This document shows positions 55,755-64,000 of a stretch of 64,000 nt of DNA, in pieces. The notes beneath the pieces were generated by a model, which saw only the letters and a program-made list of their open reading frames with translations, was not told where the DNA came from and made no database searches. Position 1 is the first letter of the stretch; each line of letters opens with the position of its first letter. This DNA comes from Pirellulales bacterium (lineage in GTDB: Bacteria; Planctomycetota; Planctomycetia; Pirellulales; Lacipirellulaceae): assembly GCA_019636345.1 (NCBI GenBank), contig JAHBXQ010000001.1, positions 773,985 through 837,984 on the forward strand, written 5' to 3'. The translations under genes were made by a program, and so were the position numbers.

Positions 55755-57275
55755 TCATAGCTCCGCGAGCGCCTCGCTCTTCGGGTGATAGAACACCGCG
55801 ATCGGCAACGTCAGCAGGGCGATGAACGCGAACATCGTGCAGCGGGGCCAGCCGCGGGCTTCGATGAGCGTCGCGAGTTGGGCGTAGAGGACGCCCGACA
55901 GGACGATGCCGACCCAGTTGGCGAGATTCATGACGGCGATCATCCGCCCTTTGCAGTTCTCCGGGGGGCGGGACTGCATGAAGACTTGCAACGGCACGGC
56001 GAACATGCCGGTGAAGACCCCGAGGGCGATCAACATGCTCCCGCTGCCGTAGTAGCCGAGCCACTGCCGCGTTTGTCCGACGCCGGGTCGGGTGACGAAA
56101 TCGGCGAAGGTGATTTCGCCCGTACCGCCGCCGGTCGACGGTATCGCCAGGACCGTCAGGCAGGCCAACATGCCGACGGCGCCAATGCGCAGCACGCGGA
56201 AGTTGACTGCGTCGCCGGAGACGATTCCCCCCAGCCCTCCTCCCAAAGCGATGCCGACGCTGACGACCGCCAGCAAGTAACTGGTGTCTTTGGGACCGAC
56301 GTACAGTTCGATGATGCCCAGGGCGTTTACGGCCGCGGGGACCATGCCGGCGAGCATCCAGAACAGGCTGGACACGACCACCGCGGCGAGCAGCGGCCGG
56401 TCGCGAGCCAGCAACCGACGCATGTCAGTCGGCACGGTCAGGGCCGAGAGTTCGAACTTGAGCGTCGGATTCGCGATCGGCAGTTTGCGAACCCAGAGCG
56501 AGGAGATCGTCCCCAAGACGGCGATCGCGACGCATGCCGTCGAGCCGACCCAGAGCCGATCGCCGAAGTCTTCGATGAGGACGCCGGCAAGGAACTGGCC
56601 CAGGATGATCGCCATAAAGGTCGTGGTCAGCATGATGCCGTTCGCCCGGGGCAGGTCGCCGGGGCGGAGCATCTCGGGCAGAATGCCGTACTTGGCGGGA
56701 CCGAAGAAGCCGCTTTGGGCGCCCATGAAAAACAGCACGACGTACAGGAACATCAGACTGCTGTCGCGCGAGTAGAGCCAAAACCCCACGGCGCCGGCGG
56801 CCATAACGGCGATCTCGGCGACTTTGCACAACACGACGATGCCGCGCTTGCCGTAGCGATCGGAGAGGTAGCCCGCGTAACCGGTCGTCAGAATAAAGGG
56901 CAGCGCAAAGACGACGTTTGCCAGCCCCTGCTTGTCGGTCAGCTTGCCCGGGTCGAACGCCCCCAGGGTCAAGAGCAGCGCGTACGGGGCGGCCGCGGGG
57001 GAGACGGCGGTGAGCACGAGCGGGCCGCTCAACAACCACATGGCCGTCATCGGCGCCGCTTCGCCCAAATGGGCAAGGGCCACTGGGACGATCGACAACA
57101 GCAACACAAGCTGCTTGAACAGGTTGTCGTTGAACGCGCCCAGGAACTGGGTGACGGTCATCCCCCAAAACGCCGAGTCTCGCGCAAGCGGCGGCAGCGA
57201 GGCGAATCTTGCATGGTCGGCCGGGCCGGGAGGGGGATCGGCGATCGGCTCGGCGGCGATTTCGGGGCTGCTCAT
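55755..57275 (-). CDS. MFS transporter, LplT-like
   Basis: 506 residues from ATG 57275. Twelve membrane segments. The N-terminal FWGMTVTQFLGAFNDNLFKQLVLLL is typical of the LplT/Aas-associated lysophospholipid flippases, and SDRYGKRGIVVLCKVAEI is the loop 2-3 motif of the MFS. AQSGFFGPAKYGILPEML is also characteristic. In other bacteria LplT moves lysophospholipids across the inner membrane for re-acylation. No acyltransferase gene is adjacent. The C-terminus ends PKSEALAEL. The upstream open frame to 57311 is a short extension without homology. Confidence 0.85.
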   Translation of the reverse strand: MSSPEIAAEPIADPPPGPADHARFASLPPLARDSAFWGMTVTQFLGAFNDNLFKQLVLLLSIVPVALAHLGEAAPMTAMWLLSGPLVLTAVSPAAAPYALLLTLGAFDPGKLTDKQGLANVVFALPFILTTGYAGYLSDRYGKRGIVVLCKVAEIAVMAAGAVGFWLYSRDSSLMFLYVVLFFMGAQSGFFGPAKYGILPEMLRPGDLPRANGIMLTTTFMAIILGQFLAGVLIEDFGDRLWVGSTACVAIAVLGTISSLWVRKLPIANPTLKFELSALTVPTDMRRLLARDRPLLAAVVVSSLFWMLAGMVPAAVNALGIIELYVGPKDTSYLLAVVSVGIALGGGLGGIVSGDAVNFRVLRIGAVGMLACLTVLAIPSTGGGTGEITFADFVTRPGVGQTRQWLGYYGSGSMLIALGVFTGMFAVPLQVFMQSRPPENCKGRMIAVMNLANWVGIVLSGVLYAQLATLIEARGWPRCTMFAFIALLTLPIAVFYHPKSEALAEL

Positions 57276-57501
57276 GCGGGGGATTATCCGCGGCGCCCGG
57301 CATGTCCACAAGAGAAATCTTCCTTGGCTGCCGAGGCGAAGAAACCGCGAACCGCGGCGCCAAGTCGCATAGCAACGGCGATCGGCGAAACTCTGATTGA
57401 GACCGAGTTCAGGCGATCGGCTGCAAGGCGCTGGTCGTTCCGCTGACGAGAGCGTTGATGCGGACGAGAGCGGTCTTGTGCGATTGCCGGCCGGCCTTGA
57501 A

Positions 57502-57882
57502 TTACCCGGGAGGATTTGGTCCCTTTTCAGCCAAGCGGGCCCTCACCTCAGGCAGCGGGTATTCGATGATCGGAAGGTCGAGCTTGGCAAGCTCTTTGAG
57601 TCGGCGCCAGCCGCGGGTGACCAACTGTTCGCGGTCGCGGACGAATGCGGGGTCGAGGGTTCGTTTGTCGAAGGGACCTTCCACGACGACTGCCGCAAAG
57701 TCGGGGTCGACGACGTACTGCGCCAGCGTCGGGTTGCAGCGCAGGTGGCGCTCGGCCGTGGTGTGGAGCACCTCGGGATCGAGCTGGCCGATGACGTACC
57801 GCATGTACAGATCGCTGTCGACCAACTCGGCGACGTCCTCGCCGCAGACCTCGCAGAGATAGCCTTCGTCGCACTTGGCCAT
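57502..57882 (-). CDS. Small conserved-looking protein with an N-terminal CxxC
   Basis: 126 residues from ATG 57882 (MAKCDEGYLCEVCGEDVAELVDSD). It is acidic and soluble. The N-terminal Cys4, Cys10 and Cys13 could form a metal or redox site. The rest is helical (SDLYMRYVIGQLDPEVLHTTAERHLRCNP in pieces) and ends with a Pro-rich tail. I do not recognise the family, but gene-like composition and clean codon use argue it is real. The frame continues upstream to 58086 without plausible start. Adjacent to dapB on the same strand. Confidence 0.65.
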   Translation of the reverse strand: MAKCDEGYLCEVCGEDVAELVDSDLYMRYVIGQLDPEVLHTTAERHLRCNPTLAQYVVDPDFAAVVVEGPFDKRTLDPAFVRDREQLVTRGWRRLKELAKLDLPIIEYPLPEVRARLAEKGPNPPG

Positions 57883-58028
57883 AGAGGGCGCGTGATGGTC
57901 GGTTGTCTTGACTTCTAACAGCCGTGCGTCGCCCTTGCCGGACGGGCGTCGCTCCGGTTGATGACGTGCGTTGCTAAAGGCTACGTCCGCTGACAGGAGG
58001 TCGAGAGTTGCGGCGAGCGACCGAATTG

Positions 58029-58817
58029 TTACAAGCCCAGCACGTCCGCCATGCCGTACATGCCGGGCGGCTTGCCGACGAGCCACTTGGCGGCCAGGAT
58101 GGCGCCGGCGGCGTAGCAGTCGCGGTTGCTGGCGGCGACCTTGAGCTCGATCGTCTCTCCCAGCATGCCGAATACGATCGTGTGCTCGCCGGGGTTGTCG
58201 CCGACGCGTACGGCGTGGTAGCCGATTTCGCCGCGGGAGCGGACCCCCGGACGACCCTCGCGGCCGTGGACGTGCGAGGTCAGCCCCATCGCCTGAGCGG
58301 CGATCTCGCCGAATTTCAGGGCCGTCCCGCTGGGGGCGTCCTCTTTGAAGCGGTGATGCCGCTCGATGATCTCGACGTCGACCCCTGCGGGGAGCGACTT
58401 TAGCGCCCCGCCGGCGATTTCGGTCAGTTTCATGACCAGATTTACGGCGGGGCTGAAGCTGGGGGCGTAGACCAGCGGAATCGTGTCAGCCGCCTGCTCG
58501 ACGTAGCGTCGTTGGTCCGGCTCGAAGCCGGTCGTCGCCATGATGAGCGGCTTCTTGAACTCCAGACAGTGGGCGACGACCGCGACCGCGGCGTCGGGGA
58601 CCGAGAAGTCGATCACGACGTCGGCGTCGCTCTCGCCGACGACCGACAGCGGCACGCCGATGTCGCCGATCCCCGCGAGGAACCCCGCGTCCTGTCCCAA
58701 TCGCGGATGCGTGGCCGATTCGAGCGCGGCGACGATCTGCACCTCGGCGTCCAAGGCCGCCAGAGCGGTGACGCGCTGGCCCATTCGCCCTGCTGCACCG
58801 TGGATCGCGAGTTTCAT
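58029..58817 (-). CDS. dapB: 4-hydroxy-tetrahydrodipicolinate reductase
   Basis: 262 residues. It reduces hydroxy-tetrahydrodipicolinate in the lysine/diaminopimelate pathway with NAD(P)H. The nucleotide motif IHGAAGRMGQRV at the N-terminus, VIDFSVPDAAV, MATTGFEPDQ, APSFSPAVNLVMKL, the catalytic ERHHRFKEDAPSGTALK and RVGDNPGEHTIVFG are all present. Normal length. No other dap gene is in the window. It lies downstream (on this strand) of the MtfA-TPR gene by 239 bp of apparently noncoding sequence. Confidence 0.95.
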   Translation of the reverse strand: MKLAIHGAAGRMGQRVTALAALDAEVQIVAALESATHPRLGQDAGFLAGIGDIGVPLSVVGESDADVVIDFSVPDAAVAVVAHCLEFKKPLIMATTGFEPDQRRYVEQAADTIPLVYAPSFSPAVNLVMKLTEIAGGALKSLPAGVDVEIIERHHRFKEDAPSGTALKFGEIAAQAMGLTSHVHGREGRPGVRSRGEIGYHAVRVGDNPGEHTIVFGMLGETIELKVAASNRDCYAAGAILAAKWLVGKPPGMYGMADVLGL

Positions 58818-59056
58818 GGCTTCATGCTCCTTGTGTCTTCGCGGCGGGGGAGGAACCGATCGTCAGCGGCAATGTCTCTGCTTGGCATTCTATCGCGCAC
58901 GCGGCGAGTCGAACACTCGCCCGCGAAACGGGCGTGCAAGGTTCTGTCGGGCCCGTAACGCGGAGCTTGGCAGACCTTGCACTCGCGACTGTGGCAGGAC
59001 GCTCGGCGAAAAGCGCCCCCTTCGCCAGCCGAGGGGCGGCGATCAGGGCGCGAGCG

Positions 59057-60520
59057 TCATCGCGTGGCGCCGAGCGACTGGGCTCGGCGCCGGTCGCGGT
59101 CGGCATTCGCAGATTTGCCGATCGCCTCCCACGCATCGGCCCGGCCGAGGAGGGCGTCGGCGTCGAGCGGATCGATCGCCAGGGCGTCGCTGTAGTCGGC
59201 GATCGCTTTGGACCACTGGCGGGCGCCTGAATAAGCGTCTCCCCGCAGGGTCAGCAAGCCGACGTCGCTGGCAAATTCCTCGAGTGCGGCCGAAACGTCG
59301 GCGATCGCTTCGTGCCAACGGCCCGCCAGGCAATGGAGCTCCGCCCGAACTTCCAATGCATCGGGGTCGGCGGGATCGATCGCGAGCGCCGCCGCGCAAT
59401 CGGCCTCGGCGCCCCTTTGGTCGTCCTGGAGCAGTCGCGCCAAGGCCCGATGGGCGAGCGCCTCTTCATCGTACGGATCGGCGGCCAAAAGAGCGGTCAG
59501 AATACGCTCGGCGTCCGCGGCCCGGGGAGGTCGGGCCTGCAGGTGTCCGAGCGCCAAGGTGTAGAGTGCGTCTGCGTTGGACATCGACTCAAGCGCGCGA
59601 AGCCGGGCGCGATCCATCGCCTGTCGGCGCTCGGCATGACGCTGGGCGATCAACTCTGCGTCGTGCGTTTCGCCCGGTTGCGGCTGACCGGAGACGTGCG
59701 GACGGCGATGAACCCGCCGCGGCGTCTCGTCAGTCACGTGCGATTCCTGCACCGAGGGGAGCCACGCAGCAGGGTCGAGTCGGTAGAAGTCGGCCAGCAC
59801 TTCGTACAACTCGGCATGTCGGCGTCGCAGCGCATGCGGCAGCTCGAAAAAGCACTCGGTCGACACGGCGAAGAACTCGGCCCGGTTCGAGGCGCCGTAG
59901 TGATCTAGCAGCGTCGGTTCTCTGCGACGGGCGCTGCCGGCGAGTCGCAGGAACTCGGATTCGGTGACTTCGTTCCAGCGCTCGACACGCGGGCGATCGC
60001 CGACTCCCGGCGCCCCGTCCATGGCGTCGACGAGTCCGTCGACGTGATGCGCCAGTTCATGCAGAACGACGTTGCGTCCCGGCGACCGGCCGGCGAGCTC
60101 GCGCCGAACCGTGGCCCACGACAGCAGCACCGGGCCGTGCTGAAAGGCGACCCCCTCGGCCGGGAAGTCGGGGAGCGCCGAATAGCGCGTCGTTTGCTCG
60201 GGCGAGAAGCGAATGGTTCGTGGGTAAACGACGATCGTCGCCAGACGGTCGTAGAAGAACGGCTCGCTCTGCCCGCAGGCGAGGAGTCCTGCATGTCCGG
60301 CGACGGCGAGCTTCATGTCGTCGGTGATCTCGATCCCGGCCCCGGCCCAGTCCTTCTCGGCGACGAACACCGCGGCGATCTGGCGTACGCGCTTCTGCAG
60401 TTCGCTTGGCAAATGGACGTACTGCCGCACCATGGCGCGGAGCGTCGCTTCCCATTGCTGGGGAACGGGCGCCGCAAGCAGTCGCCGTCGCCGTCGCGAA
60501 GTCAGCCATCCGCCGAACAT
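59057..60520 (-). CDS. MtfA-like zinc metallopeptidase fused to TPR repeats
   Basis: 487 residues. The N-terminal ~265 residues are an MtfA (DgsA anti-repressor, peptidase M90) domain: RRRRRLLAAPVPQQWEATLR, VVLHELAHHVDGLVDAMDG (zinc ligands His154 and His158, catalytic Glu155) and AEFFAVSTECFFELP (third ligand near Glu215). In E. coli MtfA binds the repressor Mlc and cleaves model peptides. Residues ~310-480 form about five TPR units (DALYTLALGHLQARP, EALAHRALARLLQDD, DALEVRAELHCLAGR, GLLTLRGDAYSGARQ, DALLGRADAWEAIGK). A TPR tail is not part of the E. coli protein and may bring a partner to the peptidase. Cytoplasmic. Confidence 0.88.
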   Translation of the reverse strand: MFGGWLTSRRRRRLLAAPVPQQWEATLRAMVRQYVHLPSELQKRVRQIAAVFVAEKDWAGAGIEITDDMKLAVAGHAGLLACGQSEPFFYDRLATIVVYPRTIRFSPEQTTRYSALPDFPAEGVAFQHGPVLLSWATVRRELAGRSPGRNVVLHELAHHVDGLVDAMDGAPGVGDRPRVERWNEVTESEFLRLAGSARRREPTLLDHYGASNRAEFFAVSTECFFELPHALRRRHAELYEVLADFYRLDPAAWLPSVQESHVTDETPRRVHRRPHVSGQPQPGETHDAELIAQRHAERRQAMDRARLRALESMSNADALYTLALGHLQARPPRAADAERILTALLAADPYDEEALAHRALARLLQDDQRGAEADCAAALAIDPADPDALEVRAELHCLAGRWHEAIADVSAALEEFASDVGLLTLRGDAYSGARQWSKAIADYSDALAIDPLDADALLGRADAWEAIGKSANADRDRRRAQSLGATR

Positions 60521-60542
60521 GCCGCTCCGCCTCCTCGGTTCG

Positions 60543-62057
60543 TCAAAAACCGCGGCCGTTGGTGAACCCCCCCTTGCGGAAGGTCGGCCGACCGGCGGAT
60601 TCGCGCTGGCGATGCCGGATCGGCTCGCGGCGTTCCATGCCGCGGCGGGCCGACTGCCGCATCGCCTCGCCCGCGACGTCCACGAGGACGCGGAACAGCA
60701 CGTGCGACATGTCGCTGTTGAAGATGTCGCCGATGCCCCCGGTGTTGCGCGGCGGCTGCTCGTGCCACAAGGGGGCGAACCGCTGATGCTGGCGGATGGC
60801 GCCCCACAGTTGCTCGGCCGAAAGCCGCCCGTCGAGAAACGCCTGCACGTGCCCCGGGGCGTCGAAGCGGGAGTCGAACGACGACCTTTGCGAGTCGAAC
60901 TCGTTGCGCCGAAACTCCTGCAGCACCGACTGCAGCCCCGTCAGCTTGGCGTCCCACAACTGTCGCTCCTGGGCCAGGGTGCGTCCGCGACCCTGGACGT
61001 CGTCCAATTGGTCGTTCAGCCAGGTCAATTCCGCGACGATCGCGTCGTCCTTGCGATCGACCGTGGCCATCGACTCGCGTTTGAGCCGCGACGAGTGCAT
61101 GTTGCACAGAAAGTCTTTCAAACGCTGGAGCGCCTCGCCGTAGAACTCGTTCTGGGTTCCGTCGAGCCGCAGGAGCTCTTCCTGGTGCTTCAGCAACCGA
61201 TCTTGCTGGTCGGCGATCGCCTTGACGAGATCGTCGCGTTGGCTTCCCAGTTCCTGGCCGGTGCGCATCACTTCGGTCAGACCGATCTCGTCGCTGACCT
61301 TGTCCTCGATCGCTTCGACCTGCTCCATCAGTTGATTGAACTGGTCGCGGCGGCCTTCGACCTCTTTTGCGATCAGCTTGGGGGTCGTCTGCAGGAAGAG
61401 ATAACTGCGGCGCGCAGCGGGGAAGTCGATCAGTTTGGCGACCCAGCGGTCCATTCGCTTGGCGATGCCCTCCCCCTTGTACGCCGGGGCGCCGTACCCC
61501 GCGTCGTAGAGGTACTTGAACAGTTTGCTGCCGTCGTACGACGGGAGCTTCTTCGCGGCTTCGGCGTTGATCTCAGCGACGCGGGCCTCGTTGCGCTCCA
61601 GTTCCTTTTCGGCCTCGATTGCGCGAGCCGAGAGGGTCGCGAATTCCTCGCTGCCGTGCAGGCGGTCGGCCAGCAGGGATTCCAGCCGATCGCGCTCGGC
61701 GACGATCTCGTCGAGTTCGTCGGTGACGCGCTTCAGTTCCGCCTCGCGGTGCTCGACCTCGCGTTCACACCCCGCAGCCAAGTCGTGCAACTCCTGCTGA
61801 CGGCGTTGTTTGCGGGCGAAGACCTCGAGCAATTGGTCGCGGACGTCATGAAAGGTCCCTTGGATCGACCCGAGAGACATGTCGGGCAGGTAGTGCTTGG
61901 CGAGGTCGACGAGGGCTTCCCCCCGGCGATCGACGAACTCGTTCAACTTGGCGTCGAGCTCGCGCATGCTCGTGACATGGCCGTCGACCTGGCGACGGAT
62001 CTGGTCGACGGCTCGCTGCAGCGAAATCCCGACGGCGGCGCCCGATTGGACGTTCAT
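60543..62057 (-). CDS. Large coiled-coil protein of unknown function
   Basis: 504 residues, no membrane segment or signal. Long coiled coils cover about 78-170, 230-300 and 340-400. Between the first and second lies a compact motif at about 173-215: SYDGSKLFKYLYDAGYGAPA, followed by MDRWVAKLIDFPAARRSY. The C-terminal third is helical with a Pro/Arg-rich basic tail (ERREPIRHRQRESAGRPTFR). The central motif and its placement beside a DUF6384-like gene recall a conserved module seen in other bacteria; that is from memory and unverified. It is separated from the next gene by 175 bp. Confidence 0.65.
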   Translation of the reverse strand: MNVQSGAAVGISLQRAVDQIRRQVDGHVTSMRELDAKLNEFVDRRGEALVDLAKHYLPDMSLGSIQGTFHDVRDQLLEVFARKQRRQQELHDLAAGCEREVEHREAELKRVTDELDEIVAERDRLESLLADRLHGSEEFATLSARAIEAEKELERNEARVAEINAEAAKKLPSYDGSKLFKYLYDAGYGAPAYKGEGIAKRMDRWVAKLIDFPAARRSYLFLQTTPKLIAKEVEGRRDQFNQLMEQVEAIEDKVSDEIGLTEVMRTGQELGSQRDDLVKAIADQQDRLLKHQEELLRLDGTQNEFYGEALQRLKDFLCNMHSSRLKRESMATVDRKDDAIVAELTWLNDQLDDVQGRGRTLAQERQLWDAKLTGLQSVLQEFRRNEFDSQRSSFDSRFDAPGHVQAFLDGRLSAEQLWGAIRQHQRFAPLWHEQPPRNTGGIGDIFNSDMSHVLFRVLVDVAGEAMRQSARRGMERREPIRHRQRESAGRPTFRKGGFTNGRGF

Positions 62058-62232
62058 CGCTGCGCCTCCGGCCGGGGCTTGCCGGGGCAGCTTGCGGATC
62101 GCGCCGCAGCGCGCAACGGCAGGAAGGGGCGGCGCACCCTTGTCGTCAAGGCGGATCTCCCGGGTTGATGGTCGGTCACGGTTTCGTCAGCCCGGTGCGA
62201 GGGGGGATGCCAGCAAGCAGCGGCGGTCAAAG

Positions 62233-63255
62233 TCAGTTTTCCCAGGACGTGATTTGTCCCATCCGCGGCATGGGCTGGCCGTTCGCTCCGGGAAGTTCGA
62301 TTTGCAGGTCCTGGGCGCCGCGCGCCTTCGTCCCGAACAGGGTTTCGTCCAACACGCCGTCGGCTTGCTTGTCTTGGCGAAGTCGCTCGAAAACGTCTTC
62401 GGGAACCTGCTCGGCCCAGCGGCTGGCGAGCACGGGCTTGCCTGTTTCGCGGTTGAGAACCGGCACGCGAACCAGGGCGCCCCGGGCGTCGCGGGCCTCG
62501 ACGAACACGTAGTATCCCGACGTGCGACTGCCGGTTTCGTCGGTGAAGACGCGTTCGACCGCCGACGGTTCCCCCTCGCCCGACACGATGCGGAGCGTGT
62601 AGTCCTGCATGAGCGTCGCCGCCAGGGCGTCGACCTCGGCCAGCACCTTCTCGATCTGGTTGAAGTCGCGGCTCTCGGCCGCCGCTTTCGCCGTGGCGAG
62701 CGCGGCGGCGGCCTTTTCCTTGGCCGCGGCGTCGAGGGCGACGGCGTCGACCGCGGCGACCGCCTTCTCGACGGCCGACAGCCGCTCTCCGGCGATCATC
62801 GCATCGCGGCGGGCGCCCGGCAGCAGGCCGCCCCAGAACATGCTCCACAGAATCGCGGCCCCGATCGCCGCCGCGGCTGCAAGTCGAAAGATCGTCCGCC
62901 GCCGAACCCACACGTGGGCGACCCAGGTCCGCCAGCCCTGCTTCGGCTCGGCGAATTCATGGAGCCGGTCGTAATACTGTTCGACCGCCGCGTCCACCTC
63001 GGCCTCAGTGACGGGATCGCCGCTCACCCGGGCCGCCTCCAGCAGCCGTTCGCGCAGCTTCGCCTTGATCTCGTGGATGTTCAGTTGCTGCTCGACCAGC
63101 GCCCGTTCCTTGCGGAACGTCGTCGCCACGTCCATGATCCGCGACATCTCCTCCAGGCTCAGCTTGTCCGCTTCGGGGAGTTCGGCAAGCAGTTCCTGGA
63201 CGGTCCGCAGGTCGGCCTCGTCGGGCGGAGCGGTTTGAATTTGCTGAGCGGACAT
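62233..63255 (-). CDS. DUF6384-like membrane-anchored protein
   Basis: 340 residues from ATG 63255. The N-terminal cytoplasmic part (about 33-100) has the pattern SLEEMSRIMDVATTFRKER followed by ALVEQQLNIHEIKAKLRERL, matching what I recall of DUF6384. A single membrane helix is at 121-142 (TIFRLAAAAAIGAAILWSMFW). The outer part begins with a helical, Ala-rich coiled segment (LSAVEKAVAAVDAVALDAAA) and ends with a beta-rich domain (YYVFVEARDARGALVRVPVL). Function unknown. It is followed by the coiled-coil gene on this strand and is divergent from the next gene, so the three may form one unit. Confidence 0.6.
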   Translation of the reverse strand: MSAQQIQTAPPDEADLRTVQELLAELPEADKLSLEEMSRIMDVATTFRKERALVEQQLNIHEIKAKLRERLLEAARVSGDPVTEAEVDAAVEQYYDRLHEFAEPKQGWRTWVAHVWVRRRTIFRLAAAAAIGAAILWSMFWGGLLPGARRDAMIAGERLSAVEKAVAAVDAVALDAAAKEKAAAALATAKAAAESRDFNQIEKVLAEVDALAATLMQDYTLRIVSGEGEPSAVERVFTDETGSRTSGYYVFVEARDARGALVRVPVLNRETGKPVLASRWAEQVPEDVFERLRQDKQADGVLDETLFGTKARGAQDLQIELPGANGQPMPRMGQITSWEN

Positions 63256-63497
63256 GGCGATTGGCGCCAAGAGGGGCGAGTTCGGACGACACGAGCGGCC
63301 GGACCGCCAGTGTTGGCACGGCCGCGAAGCGTGGTAAGCTGAGTGACTCCGCCCATGCCCGCCGCTTCGTCGAGCGATTCGACGCGGCGTCCGGCGTGGT
63401 GCGGACGCCCAGTTTATCACACGCCCTTCTGCAATACAGCCGGCCGCCGTCCCGCGGGGAGTGCGCGGCAAGTCCCTCACTACCGGGAGCCCCGACC

Positions 63498-64000
63498 ATG
63501 GCCGCCGAAGCCGTCCAGTCTCAACCCGCTCGTCCCGCATACGATCAGCAGTCGACCCACGCCAAGAAGGCCAAGGGGTATCTCGACAAGGCGGTCGACG
63601 TGCTTGAGAAGTTCGGGCTGAAAGACGCCGAGGCCCCCCCCGCGGAGTTGATCCGCTTGCTGGAGGAAGTGCGGCACGTCGACGAGGCGCGCGCCCTGGC
63701 GATCGCCAACACGATCAAATACATGAGCACCTTCAACCAGTTGGTGCGCGACAACGTCGAGAACATCAACGTGGGGAATCGCTATCTGGAGATCAGCCAG
63801 ATGTTCGATTCCATCCGCGACGACTCGAAGAACCTCATCCACCAGCTCGACGACGGCAAGATCGGCGTCACCGAGAAGATCGCCAACCTGTGGATGCGGA
63901 TTCGCCGCGGGTCCCCTGCGGCGCGGTTCGACAAGATCGTCGACGTGTACAAGGACGTCTGCAAAGACACCAAGGACCAGCTCGAGCGCGAGCAGACGAT
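63498..64000 (+). CDS. Helical protein, possibly TelA-like or 'cell surface protein' (3' end cut by window)
   Basis: The first 167 residues are visible (ATG 63498); the frame stays open to the window end. No signal peptide or membrane segment. The chain is charged and helical: KGYLDKAVDVLEKFGLKD, TFNQLVRDNVENINVGNRYL, SQMFDSIRDDSKNLIHQLDDG, ARFDKIVDVYKDVCKDTKDQ. Helix spacing is reminiscent of TelA-type (toxic anion resistance) proteins, but no decisive motif is in view. It is divergent from the DUF6384-like gene with 242 bp between, so both likely share a regulatory region. Confidence 0.5.
   Translation, partial: MAAEAVQSQPARPAYDQQSTHAKKAKGYLDKAVDVLEKFGLKDAEAPPAELIRLLEEVRHVDEARALAIANTIKYMSTFNQLVRDNVENINVGNRYLEISQMFDSIRDDSKNLIHQLDDGKIGVTEKIANLWMRIRRGSPAARFDKIVDVYKDVCKDTKDQLEREQT

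Noticed and set aside
63256-63497. Plus-strand promoter TTGGCA-16-TAAGCT near 63320
   Set aside because: Match to consensus is weak, and this could be chance in a GC-rich spacer.

Overview
The window is bacterial, GC-rich and densely coded. It most resembles a planctomycete chromosome, probably of the Pirellulales. That placement rests on the gene mix: a Tat-exported Gfo/Idh/MocA oxidoreductase, a tandem 3-keto-disaccharide hydrolase (DUF1080) protein, secreted GH51 and GH29 glycosidases, a Cys-rich secreted beta-barrel-like protein, a DUF6384-like protein, and families of palindromic intergenic repeats. It is an inference from protein families; no rRNA is present and I found no tRNA. Most of the window is ordinary chromosome. 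The accessory-looking parts are the first ~6.3 kb and a few small islands.

Layout. 1-6.3 kb: the end of an unknown AT-richer gene, then a Gfo/Idh/MocA gene lying between two long direct repeats (457-939 and 2744-3263), then ltaE, a large double palindrome, hisD, and a third partial repeat copy just before hisC. 6.3-16.5 kb: hisC, a TerC-family membrane protein, a GH51 arabinofuranosidase, a beta-barrel-like protein, two secreted alpha/beta hydrolases and mnmG. 16.5-19.5 kb: a near-consensus promoter with a ~345-nt leader feeding an HTH-receiver protein, a soluble histidine kinase and a coiled-coil membrane protein. 19.5-28.1 kb: a minus-strand chemotaxis cluster (cheA-REC, cheW, mcp, terminator, cheB, cheR) with no separate cheY. 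28.4-41.2 kb: a NYN-domain protein, pyrB, an ABC permease, a four-helix-bundle protein, argG, the tandem DUF1080 protein, a pseudopilin, and an operon of MazG-like protein, large membrane protein and ABC ATPase. 41.4-49.7 kb: a Rieske protein, a DUF6263-like secreted protein, a UPF0173 hydrolase, pgi and apgM (divergent glycolytic genes), a GH29 fucosidase and a membrane protein. 49.9-58.8 kb: recA with a palindrome over its promoter, a lipase-like protein, a metallophosphatase, thiC, an HMA lipoprotein with a small membrane protein, an MFS transporter, a small Cys protein and dapB. 59-64 kb: an MtfA-TPR metallopeptidase, then a coiled-coil protein, a DUF6384-like membrane protein and a divergent helical protein cut by the window end.

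How the genes fit together. Biosynthesis and central metabolism are scattered, as is usual in planctomycetes (his, arg, pyr, thi and lysine/DAP genes, plus pgi/apgM). Extracellular polysaccharide use is represented by GH51, GH29, DUF1080 and Gfo/Idh/MocA. Signalling is represented by the che cluster and the HTH-receiver/kinase pair. The parts most worth a second look are the direct-repeat cassette and its covarying hairpins, the recA promoter palindrome, the HTH-receiver gene with its long leader, the MtfA-TPR fusion, and the coiled-coil/DUF6384-like/helical-protein module at the right end.
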